Positions 36,101 through 48,063 of a DNA stretch of 64,000 bases are shown in pieces (within the stretch, counting starts at the first letter, position 1; each line of letters opens with the position of its first letter). This DNA is from Lasioglossum baleicum. Taxonomy: Eukaryota > Arthropoda > Insecta > Hymenoptera > Halictidae. A program made the translations under genes and the position numbers. The stretch covers positions 62,001 through 126,000 of the forward strand of contig NW_027469111.1 in NCBI RefSeq assembly GCF_051020765.1. The letters run 5' to 3'. Under the pieces are notes generated by a model. The model was not told the DNA's origin, made no database searches, and saw nothing but the letters and a program-made list of their open reading frames with translations.

Positions 36101-38589
36101 ATTTATTTACTTATTATTATTTATTTATTTATTGTCTTTTATTTTATCTATTTTATCTACACACGTTTTCATTTATTGATTTTATCTATTATTTTATCGT
36201 ATTTTTAAGTTTTATGCGGGTCGACGTGGGGGGTGGGACGGGGGGAGCGGACAGACGCGAGCCGGAACTCGCCTCTATCCCCTTCTTGTCGCGTGCGGAA
36301 AAAAATACAATGCAGCGTGTACGAGTATTTGCACATGTATAAAAATCGGATGGCGCGGTAACAAAAATTCTAAATTATACAGCACAAGTTGCAGCAATGC
36401 ATGCGCATAAGTTAAATTACCTGCATACAGCCGTTTCCTCAAACTGTGTGTTCATAACTGGCACTGGGAGGATCGCAGTGCCACCACTGCGAGGAGGCCC
36501 AGGACTCTGCGCGGCATACGCTGGAAGAATGTCCAGAGTGGTCGGCGCCGCGCAGAGACCTAAGGGGCGTTATTGGGATGGACCTCTCGTTGCCGGTCGT
36601 GGTCGACCACATGATCGGCAGCGAGAGGTCAAGTGCAGCGTTTGCCTCCTTCGGCGAGATTGTGATAACGCAGAAGGAGGCAGCGGAGAGGGAGAGGGAA
36701 GCCGACCCCCTCTCCGCCAGGAGGCTAGCATCGGCGGGGAAACCCCGACGAGGCCGACGGCCCCCTGTAAGGGGCCGCAGACGTAATGGCGGCGGTGGGA
36801 CTACTTAGTACTTCCACCGCCGCCAAGGGGGGCTGGCCGTTAAGGCGCCCCGAGGTGGACAGGTCGCGGGGGGCGAGGTGGAGCAATAATCCCCTCCACC
36901 CTCTACAATGATGCGACCTGCCGGTCGACCCCCCTCCTTTTATTTTATAATATTTCATTTTATCCCATATTCATTTTATATTCTATATTATAATTTTTAT
37001 CTTAATCTTTTAATCCCCTTTATTTTGCCCCCCCCCTTCTTATGTTTGTTGTGTTTTGTCCATTGTATTTATTTACTTATTATTATTTATTTATTTATTG
37101 ACTTTTATTTTATCTATTTTATCTATACACGTTTTCATTTATTGATTTTATCTATTATTTTATCGTATTTTTAAGTTTTATGCGGGTCGACGTGGGGGGT
37201 CGGACGGGGGGAGGGGACAGACGCGAGCCGGAACTCGCCTCTATCCCCTCCTTGTCGCGTGCGGAAAAAAATACAATGCAGCGTGTCCGAGTATTTGCAC
37301 ATGTATAAAAATCGGATGGCGCGTTAACAAAAATTCTAAATTATACAGCACAAGCTGCAGCAATGCATGCGCATAAGATAAATTACCTGCATACAGCCGT
37401 TTCCTCAAACTGTGTGTTCATAACTGGCACTGGGAGGATCGCAGTGCCACCACTGCGAGGAGGCCCAGGACTCTGCGCGGCATACGCTGGAAGAATGTCC
37501 AGAGTGGTCAGCGCCGCGCAGAGACCTAAGGGGCGTTATTGGGATGGACCTCTCGTTGCCGGTCGTGGTCGACCACATGATCGGCAGCGAGAGGTCAAGA
37601 GCAGCGTTTGCCTCCTTCTGCGAGATTGTGATAACGCAGAAGGAGGCAGCGGAGAGGGAGAGGGAAGCCGACCCCCTCTCCGCCAGGAGGCTAGCATCGG
37701 CGGGGCAACCCCGACGAGGCCGACGGCCCCCTGTAAGGGGCCGCAGACGTAATGGCGGCGGTGGGACTACTTAGTACTTCCACCGCCGCCAAGGGGGGCT
37801 GGCCGTTAAGGCGCCCCCGAGGTGGACAGGTCGCGGGGGCGAGGTGGAGCAATAATCCCCTCCCCCCTCTACAATGATGCGACCTGCCGGTCGACCCTCC
37901 TCCTTTTATTTTATAATATTTCATTTTATCCTATATATATTTTATATCCTATATTATAATTTTTATCTTTATCTTTTAATCCCCTTTATTTTGCCCCCAC
38001 TTCTTATGTTTGTTGTGTTTTGTCCATTGTATTTATTTACTTATTATTATTTATTTATTTATTGTCTTTTATTTTATCTATTTTATCTATACACGTTTTC
38101 ATTTATTGATTTTATCTATTATTTTATCGTATTTTTAAGTTTTATGCGGGTCGACGTGGGGGGTGGGACGGGGGGAGGGGACAGACGCGAGCCGGAACTC
38201 GCCTCTATCCCCTCCTTGTCGCGTGCGGAAAAAAATACAATGCAGTGTGTACGAGTATTTGCACATGTATAAAAATCGCATGGCGCTGTAACAAAAATTC
38301 TAAATTATACAGCACAAGTTGCTGCAATGCATGCGCATAAGTTAAATTACCTGCATACCGCCGTTTCCTCAAACTGTGTGTTCATAACTGGCACTGGGAG
38401 GATCGTAGTGCCACCACTGCGAGGAGGCCCAGGACTCTCCGCGGCATACGCTGGAAGAATGTCCAGCGTGGTCGGCGCCGCGCAGAGACCTAAGGGGCGT
38501 TATTGGGATGGACCTCTCGTTGCCGGTCGTGGTCGACCACATGATCGGCAGCGAGAGGTCAAGAGCAGCGTTTGCCTCCTTCGGCGAGA
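30104..38589 (+). repeat. Units 32-40: reshuffled known variants
   Basis: Anchors are 30612, 31576, 32540, 33505, 34470, 35432, 36397, 37363 and 38327. Units 32 and 33 are adjacent near-identical CATAAGATAAATT units. Units 33-35 (31576, 32540, 33505) match units 39-41 (37363, 38327, 39292) at an offset of 5,787 bp. The CCCCCACTTC run near 31243 recurs near 37993. Unit 38 is a mosaic: CCAGAGTGGTCGGCGCC joins halves of the two haplotypes, followed by TTCGGCGAG with GAGAGGGAGAGG and GGGGAAACCCC. A private GCGATCCGG lies near 32400. Confidence 0.75.
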
Positions 38590-41500
38590 TTGTGATAACG
38601 CTGAAGGAGGCAGCGGAGAGAGAGAGGGAAGCCGACCCGCTCTCCGCCAGGAGGCTAGCATCGGCGGGGCAACACGGACGAGGCCGACGGCCCCCTGTAA
38701 GGGGCAGCAGACGTAATGGCGGCGGTGGTACTACTTAGTACTTCAACCGCCGCCAAGGGGGGCTGGCCGTTAAGGCGCCCCCGAGGTGGACAGGTCGCGG
38801 GGGGCGAGGTGGAGCAATAATCCCCTCCCCCCTCTACAAAGATGCGACCTGCCGGTCGACCCCCCTCCTTTTATTTTATAATATTTCATTTTATCCTATA
38901 TATATTTTATATTCTATATTATAATTTTTATCTTTATCTTTTAATCCCCTTTATTTTGCTCCCCCTTCTTATGTTTGTTGTGTTTTGTCCATTGTATTTA
39001 TTTACTTATTATTATTTATTTATTTATTGACTTTTATTTTATCTATTTTATCTATACACGTTTTCATTTATTGATTTTATCTATTATTTTATCGTATTTT
39101 TAAGTTTTATGCGGGTCGACGTGGGGGGTGGGACGGGGGGAGGGGACAGACGCGAGCCGGAACTCGCCTCTATCCCCTCCTTGTCGCGTGCGGAAAAAAA
39201 TACAATGCAGCGTGTACGAGTATTTGCACATGTATAAAAATCGGATGGCGCGTTAACAAAAATTCTAAATTATACAGCACAAGTTGCAGCAGTGCATGCG
39301 CATAAGTTAAATTACCTGCATACCGCCGTTTCCTCAAACTGTGTGTTCATAACTGGCACTGGGAGGATCGTAGTGCCACCACTGCGAGGAGGCCCAGGAC
39401 TCTGCGCGGCATACGCTGGAAGAATGTCCAGCGTGGTCGGCGCCGCGCAGAGACCTAAGGGGCGTTATTGGGATGGACCTCTCGTTGCCGGTCGTGGTCG
39501 ACCACATGATCGGCAGCGAGAGGTCAAGAGCAGCGTTTGCCTCCTTCTGCGAGATTGTGATAACGCAGAAGGAGGCAGCGGAGAGGGAGAGGGAAGCCGA
39601 CCCCCTCTCCGCCAGGAGGCTAGCATCGGCGGGGAAACCCCGACGAGGCCGACGGCCCCCTGTAAGGGGCCGCAGACGTAATGGCGGCGGTGGGACTACT
39701 TAGTACTTCCACCGCCGCCAAGGGGGGCTGGCCGTTAAGGCGCCCCGAGGTGGACAGGTCGCGGGGGGCGAGGTGGAGCAATAATCCCCTCCACCCTCTA
39801 CAATGATGCGACCTGCCGGTCGACCCCCCTCCTTTTATTTTATAATATTTCATTTTATCCCATATTCATTTTATATTCTATATTATAATTTTTATCTTTA
39901 TCTTTTAATCCCCTTTATTTTGCCCCCCCCTTCTTATGTTTGTTGTGTTTTGTCCATTGTATTTATTTACTTATTATTATTTATTTATTGACTTTTATTT
40001 TATCTATTTTATCTATACACGTTTTCATTTATTGATTTTATCTATTATTTTATCGTATTTTTAAGTTTTATGCGGGTCGACGTGGGGGGTCGGACGGGGG
40101 GAGGGGACAGACGCGAGCCGGAACTCGCCTCTATCCCCTCCTTGTCGCGTGCGGAAAAAAATACAATGCAGCGTGTCCGAGTATTTGCACATGTATAAAA
40201 ATCGGATGGCGCGTTAACAAAAATTCTAAATTATACAGCACAAGTTGCAGCAATGCATGCGCATAAGATAAATTACCTGCATACAGCCGTTTCCTCAAAC
40301 TGTGTGTTCATAACTGGCACTGGGAGGATCGCAGTGCCACCACTGCGAGGAGGCCCAGGACTCTGCGCGGCATACGCTGGAAGAATGTCCAGAGTGGTCA
40401 GCGCCGCGCAGAGACCTAAGGGGCGTTATTGGGATGGACCTCTCGTTGCCGGTCGTGGTCGACCACATGATCGGCAGCGAGAGGTCAAGAGCAGCGTTTG
40501 CCTCCTTCTGCGAGATTGTGATAACGCAGAAGGAGGCAGCGGAGAGGGAGAGGGAAGCCGACCCCCTCTCCGCCAGGAGGCTAGCATCGGCGGGGCAACC
40601 CCGACGAGGCCGACGGCCCCCTGTAAGGGGCCGCAGACGTAATGGCGGCGGTGGGACTACTTAGTACTTCCACCGCCGCCAAGGGGGGCTGGCCGTTAAG
40701 GCGCCCCCGAGGTGGACAGGTCGCGGGGGCGAGGTGGAGCAATAATCCCCTCCCCCCTCTACAATGATGCGACCTGCCGGTCGACCCTCCTCCTTTTATT
40801 TTATAATATTTCATTTTATCCTATATATATTTTATATCCTATATTATAATTTTTATCTTTATCTTTTAATCCCCTTTATTTTGCCCCCCCTTCTTATGTT
40901 TGTTGTGTTTTGTCCATTGTATTTATTTACTTATTATTATTTATTTATTTATTGTCTTTTATTTTATCTATTTTATCTATACACGTTTTCATTTATTGAT
41001 TTTATCTATTATTTTATCGTATTTTTAAGTTTTATGCGGGTCGACGTGGGGGGTGGGACGGGGGGAGGGGACAGACGCGAGCCGGAACTCGCCTCTATCC
41101 CCTCCTTGTCGCGTGCGGAAAAAAATACAATGCAGCGTGTACGAGTATTTGCACATGTATAAAAATCGGATGGCGCGGTAACAACAATTCTAAATTATAC
41201 AGCACAAGTTGCAGCAATGCATGCGCATAAGTTAAATTACCTGCATACAGCCGTTTCCTCAAACTGTGTGTTCATAACTGGCACTGGGAGGATCGCAGTG
41301 CCACCACTGCGAGGAGGCCCAGGACTCTGCGCGGCATACGCTGGAAGAATGTCCAGAGTGGTCAGCGCCGCGCAGAGACCTAAGGGGCGTTATTGGGATG
41401 GACCTCTCGTTGCCGGTCGTGGTCGACCACATGATCGGCAGCGAGAGGTCAAGAGCCGCGTTTGCCTCCTTCTGCGAGATTGTGATAACGCTGAAGGAGG

Positions 41501-44500
41501 CAGCGGAGAGAGAGAGGGAAGCCGACCCGCTCTCCGCCAGGAGGCTAGCATCGGCGGGGCAACACGGACGAGGCCGACGGCCCCCTGTAAGGGGCAGCAG
41601 ACGTAATGGCGGCGGTGGTACTACTTAGTACTTCAACCGCCGCCAAGGGGGGCTGGCCGTTAAGGCGCCCCCGAGGTGGACAGGTCGCGGGGGGCGAGGT
41701 GGAGCAATAATCCCCTCCCCCCTCTACAAAGATGCGACCTGCCGGTCGACCCCCCTCCTTTTATTTTATAATATTTCATTTTATCCTATATATATTTTAT
41801 ATTCTATATTATAATTTTTATCTTTATCTTTTAATCCCCTTTATTTTGCTCCCCCTTCTTATGTTTGTTGTGTTTTGTCCATTGTATTTATTTACTTATT
41901 ATTATTTATTTATTTATTGACTTTTATTTTATCTATTTTATCTATACACGTTTTCATTTATTGATTTTATCTATTATTTTATCGTATTTTTAAGTTTTAT
42001 GCGGGTCGACGTGGGGGGTGGGACGGGGGGAGGGGACAGACGCGAGCCGGAACTCGCCTCTATCCCCTCCTTGTCGCGTGCGGAAAAAAATACAATGCAG
42101 CGTGTACGAGTATTTGCACATGTATAAAAATCGGATGGCGCGTTAACAAAAATTCTAAATTATACAGCACAAGTTGCAGCAGTGCATGCGCATAAGTTAA
42201 ATTACCTGCATACCGCCGTTTCCTCAAACTGTGTGTTCATAACTGGCACTGGGAGGATCGTAGTGCCACCACTGCGAGGAGGCCCAGGACTCTGCGCGGC
42301 ATACGCTGGAAGAATGTCCAGCGTGGTCGGCGCCGCGCAGAGACCTAAGGGGCGTTATTGGGATGGACCTCTCGTTGCCGGTCGTGGTCGACCACATGAT
42401 CGGCAGCGAGAGGTCAAGAGCAGCGTTTGCCTCCTTCTGCGAGATTGTGATAACGCAGAAGGAGGCAGCGGAGAGGGAGAGGGAAGCCGACCCCCTCTCC
42501 GCCAGGAGGCTAGCATCGGCGGGGAAACCCCGACGAGGCCGACGGCCCCCTGTAAGGGGCCGCAGACGTAATGGCGGCGGTGGGACTACTTAGTACTTCC
42601 ACCGCCGCCAAGGGGGGCTGGCCGTTAAGGCGCCCCGAGGTGGACAGGTCGCGGGGGGCGAGGTGGAGCAATAATCCCCTCCACCCTCTACAATGATGCG
42701 ACCTGCCGGTCGACCCCCCTCCTTTTATTTTATAATATTTCATTTTATCCCATATTCATTTTATATTCTATATTATAATTTTTATCTTTATCTTTTAATC
42801 CCCTTTATTTTGCCCCCCCCTTCTTATGTTTGTTGTGTTTTGTCCATTGTATTTATTTACTTGTTATTATTTATTTATTGACTTTTATTTTATCTATTTT
42901 ATCTATACACGTTTTCATTTATTGATTTTATCTATTATTTTATCGTATTTTTAAGTTTTATGCGGGTCGACGTGGGGGGTCGGACGGGGGGAGGGGACAG
43001 ACGCGAGCCGGAACTCGCCTCTATCCCCTCCTTGTCGCGTGCGGAAAAAAATACAATGCAGCGTGTCCGAGTATTTGCACATGTATAAAAATCGGATGGC
43101 GCGTTAACAAAAATTCTAAATTATACAGCACAAGTTGCAGCAATGCATGCGCATAAGATAAATTACCTGCATACAGCCGTTTCCTCAAACTGTGTGTTCA
43201 TAACTGGCACTGGGAGGATCGCAGTGCCACCACTGCGAGGAGGCCCAGGACTCTGCGCGGCATACGCTGGAAGAATGTCCAGAGTGGTCAGCGCCGCGCA
43301 GAGACCTAAGGGGCGTTATTGGGATGGACCTCTCGTTGCCGGTCGTGGTCGACCACATGATCGGCAGCGAGAGGTCAAGAGCAGCGTTTGCCTCCTTCTG
43401 CGAGATTGTGATAACGCAGAAGGAGGCAGCGGAGAGGGAGAGGGAAGCCGACCCCCTCTCCGCCAGGAGGCTAGCATCGGCGGGGCAACCCCGACGAGGC
43501 CGACGGCCCCCTGTAAGGGGCCGCAGACGTAATGGCGGCGGTGGGACTACTTAGTACTTCCACCGCCGCCAAGGGGGGCTGGCCGTTAAGGCGCCCCCGA
43601 GGTGGACAGGTCGCGGGGGCGAGGTGGAGCAATAATCCCCTCCCCCCTCTACAATGATGCGACCTGCCGGTCGACCCTCCTCCTTTTATTTTATAATATT
43701 TCATTTTATCCTATATATATTTTATATCCTATATTATAATTTTTATCTTTATCTTTTAATCCCCTTTATTTTGCCCCCCCTTCTTATGTTTGTTGTGTTT
43801 TGTCCATTGTATTTATTTACTTATTATTATTTATTTATTTATTGTCTTTTATTTTATCTATTTTATCTATACACGTTTTCATTTATTGATTTTATCTATT
43901 ATTTTATCGTATTTTTAAGTTTTATGCGGGTCGACGTGGGGGGTGGGACGGGGGGAGGGGACAGACGCGAGCCGGAACTCGCCTCTATCCCCTCCTTGTC
44001 GCGTGCGGAAAAAAATACAATGCAGCGTGTACGAGTATTTGCACATGTATAAAAATCGGATGGCGCGGTAACAACAATTCTAAATTATACAGCACAAGTT
44101 GCAGCAATGCATGCGCATAAGTTAAATTACCTGCATACAGCCGTTTCCTCAAACTGTGTGTTCATAACTGGCACTGGGAGGATCGCAGTGCCACCACTGC
44201 GAGGAGGCCCAGGACTCTGCGCGGCATACGCTGGAAGAATGTCCAGAGTGGTCAGCGCCGCGCAGAGACCTAAGGGGCGTTATTGGGATGGACCTCTCGT
44301 TGCCGGTCGTGGTCGACCACATGATCGGCAGCGAGAGGTCAAGAGCAGCGTTTGCCTCCTTCTGCGAGATTGTGATAACGCTGAAGGAGGCAGCGGAGAG
44401 AGAGAGGGAAGCCGACCCGCTCTCCGCCAGGAGGCTAGCATCGGCGGGGCAACACGGACGAGGCCGACGGCCCCCTGTAAGGGGCAGCAGACGTAATGGC

Positions 44501-47260
44501 GGCGGTGGTACTACTTAGTACTTCAACCGCCGCCAAGGGGGGCTGGCCGTTAAGGCGCCCCCGAGGTGGACAGGTCGCGGGGGGCGAGGTGGAGCAATAA
44601 TCCCCTCCCCCCTCTACAAAGATGCGACCTGCCGGTCGACCCCCCTCCTTTTATTTTATAATATTTCATTTTATCCTATATATATTTTATATTCTATATT
44701 ATAATTTTTATCTTTATCTTTTAATCCCCTTTATTTTGCTCCCCCTTCTTATGTTTGTTGTGTTTTGTCCATTGTATTTATTTACTTATTATTATTTATT
44801 TATTTATTGACTTTTATTTTATCTATTTTATCTATACACGTTTTCATTTATTGATTTTATCTATTATTTTATCGTATTTTTAAGTTTTATGCGGGTCGAC
44901 GTGGGGGGTGGGACGGGGGGAGGGGACAGACGCGAGCCGGAACTCGCCTCTATCCCCTCCTTGTCGCGTGCGGAAAAAAATACAATGCAGCGTGTACGAG
45001 TATTTGCACATGTATAAAAATCGGATGGCGCGTTAACAAAAATTCTAAATTATACAGCACAAGTTGCAGCAGTGCATGCGCATAAGTTAAATTACCTGCA
45101 TACCGCCGTTTCCTCAAACTGTGTGTTCATAACTGGCACTGGGAGGATCGTAGTGCCACCACTGCGAGGAGGCCCAGGACTCTGCGCGGCATACGCTGGA
45201 AGAATGTCCAGCGTGGTCGGCGCCGCGCAGAGACCTAAGGGGCGTTATTGGGATGGACCTCTCGTTGCCGGTCGTGGTCGACCACATGATCGGCAGCGAG
45301 AGGTCAAGAGCAGCGTTTGCCTCCTTCTGCGAGATTGTGATAACGCAGAAGGAGGCAGCGGAGAGGGAGAGGGAAGCCGACCCCCTCTCCGCCAGGAGGC
45401 TAGCATCGGCGGGGAAACCCCGACGAGGCCGACGGCCCCCTGTAAGGGGCCGCAGACGTAATGGCGGCGGTGGGACTACTTAGTACTTCCACCGCCGCCA
45501 AGGGGGGCTGGCCGTTAAGGCGCCCCGAGGTGGACAGGTCGCGGGGGGCGAGGTGGAGCAATAATCCCCTCCACCCTCTACAATGATGCGACCTGCCGGT
45601 CGACCCCCCTCCTTTTATTTTATAATATTTCATTTTATCCCATATTCATTTTATATTCTATATTATAATTTTTATCTTTATCTTTTAATCCCCTTTATTT
45701 TGCCCCCCCCTTCTTATGTTTGTTGTGTTTTGTCCATTGTATTTATTTACTTGTTATTATTTATTTATTGACTTTTATTTTATCTATTTTATCTATACAC
45801 GTTTTCATTTATTGATTTTATCTATTATTTTATCGTATTTTTAAGTTTTATGCGGGTCGACGTGGGGGGTCGGACGGGGGGAGGGGACAGACGCGAGCCG
45901 GAACTCGCCTCTATCCCCTCCTTGTCGCGTGCGGAAAAAAATACAATGCAGCGTGTCCGAGTATTTGCACATGTATAAAAATCGGATGGCGCGTTAACAA
46001 AAATTCTAAATTATACAGCACAAGTTGCAGCAATGCATGCGCATAAGATAAATTACCTGCATACAGCCGTTTCCTCAAACTGTGTGTTCATAACTGGCAC
46101 TGGGAGGATCGCAGTGCCACCACTGCGAGGAGGCCCAGGACTCTGCGCGGCATACGCTGGAAGAATGTCCAGAGTGGTCAGCGCCGCGCAGAGACCTAAG
46201 GGGCGTTATTGGGATGGACCTCTCGTTGCCGGTCGTGGTCGACCACATGATCGGCAGCGAGAGGTCAAGAGCAGCGTTTGCCTCCTTCTGCGAGATTGTG
46301 ATAACGCAGAAGGAGGCAGCGGAGAGGGAGAGGGAAGCCGACCCCCTCTCCGCCAGGAGGCTAGCATCGGCGGGGCAACCCCGACGAGGCCGACGGCCCC
46401 CTGTAAGGGGCCGCAGACGTAATGGCGGCGGTGGGACTACTTAGTACTTCCACCGCCGCCAAGGGGGGCTGGCCGTTAAGGCGCCCCCGAGGTGGACAGG
46501 TCGCGGGGGCGAGGTGGAGCAATAATCCCCTCCCCCCTCTACAATGATGCGACCTGCCGGTCGACCCTCCTCCTTTTATTTTATAATATTTCATTTTATC
46601 CTATATATATTTTATATCCTATATTATAATTTTTATCTTTATCTTTTAATCCCCTTTATTTTGCCCCCCCTTCTTATGTTTGTTGTGTTTTGTCCATTGT
46701 ATTTATTTACTTATTATTATTTATTTATTTATTGTCTTTTATTTTATCTATTTTATCTATACACGTTTTCATTTATTGATTTTATCTATTATTTTATCGT
46801 ATTTTTAAGTTTTATGCGGGTCGACGTGGGGGGTGGGACGGGGGGAGGGGACAGACGCGAGCCGGAACTCGCCTCTATCCCCTCCTTGTCGCGTGCGGAA
46901 AAAAATACAATGCAGCGTGTACGAGTATTTGCACATGTATAAAAATCGGATGGCGCGGTAACAAAAATTCTAAATTATACAGCACAAGTTGCAGCAATGC
47001 ATGCGCATAAGTTAAATTACCTGCATACAGCCGTTTCCTCAAACTGTGTGTTCATAACTGGCACTGGGAGGATCGCAGTGCCACCACTGCGAGGAGGCCC
47101 AGGACTCTGCGCGGCATACGCTGGAAGAATGTCCAGAGTGGTCAGCGCCGCGCAGAGACCTAAGGGGCGTTATTGGGATGGACCTCTCGTTGCCGGTCGT
47201 GGTCGACCACATGATCGGCAGCGAGAGGTCAAGAGCAGCGTTTGCCTCCTTCTGCGAGAT
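38590..47260 (+). repeat. Higher-order repeat: 2,890-bp trimer, three copies
   Basis: Anchors 39292/42182/45072, 40253/43143/46033 and 41217/44107 are each spaced exactly 2,890 bp. Position 1 has GCAGTGCATG with GTCGTAGTG and GGGGAAACCCC. Position 2 has CATAAGATAAATT. Position 3 joins a CCAGAGTGGTCAG front to a CGCTGAAGG/CAACACGG rear. The pattern begins near the CGCTGAAGG in unit 40 (about 38,598) and ends near 47,270, where unit 49 has CGCAGAAGG. That is three periods almost exactly. Copies differ by single bases: AGAGCCGCG only near 41454, and ACTTGTTATT only in copies 2 and 3 (near 42870 and 45760). Confidence 0.88.
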
Positions 47261-48063
47261 TGTGATAACGCAGAAGGAGGCAGCGGAGAGGGAGAGGGAA
47301 GCCGACCCCCTCTCCGCCAGGAGGCTAGCATCGGCGGGGAAACCCCGACGAGGCCGACGGCCCCCTGTAAGGGGCCGCAGACGTAATGGCGGCGGTGGGA
47401 CTACTTAGTACTTCCACCGCCGCCAAGGGGGGCTGGCCGTTAAGGCGCCCCGAGGTGGACAGGTCGCGGGGGGCGAGGTGGAGCAATAATCCCCTCCACC
47501 CTCTACAATGATGCGACCTGCCGGTCGACCCCCCTCCTTTTATTTTATAATATTTCATTTTATCCCATATTCATTTTATATTCTATATTATAATTTTTAT
47601 CTTTATCTTTTAATCCCCTTTATTTTGCCCCCCCCTTCTTATGTTTGTTGTGTTTTGTCCATTGTATTTATTTACTTATTATTATTTATTTATTGACTTT
47701 TATTTTATCTATTTTATCTATACACGTTTTCATTTATTGATTTTATCTATTATTTTATCGTATTTTTAAGTTTTATGCGGGTCGACGTGGGGGGTCGGAC
47801 GGGGGGAGGGGACAGACGCGAGCCGGAACTCGCCTCTATCCCCTCCTTGTCGCGTGCGGAAAAAAATACAATGCAGCGTGTCCGAGTATTTGCACATGTA
47901 TAAAAATCGGATGGCGCGTTAACAAAAATTCTAAATTATACAGCACAAGTTGCAGCAATGCATGCGCATAAGATAAATTACCTGCATACAGCCGTTTCCT
48001 CAAACTGTGTGTTCATAACTGGCACTGGGAGGATCGCAGTGCCACCACTGCGAGGAGGCCCAG
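47261..48063 (+). repeat. Units 49-50 between the two trimer regions
   Basis: These are the rear of unit 49 (anchor 46997; GGGGAAACCCC, CCCATATTCATTTT) and the front of unit 50 (47958; CATAAGATAAATT). They match the order seen at units 18-19 (17114, 18075), so they look like an older dimer context re-used here. Confidence 0.7.
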
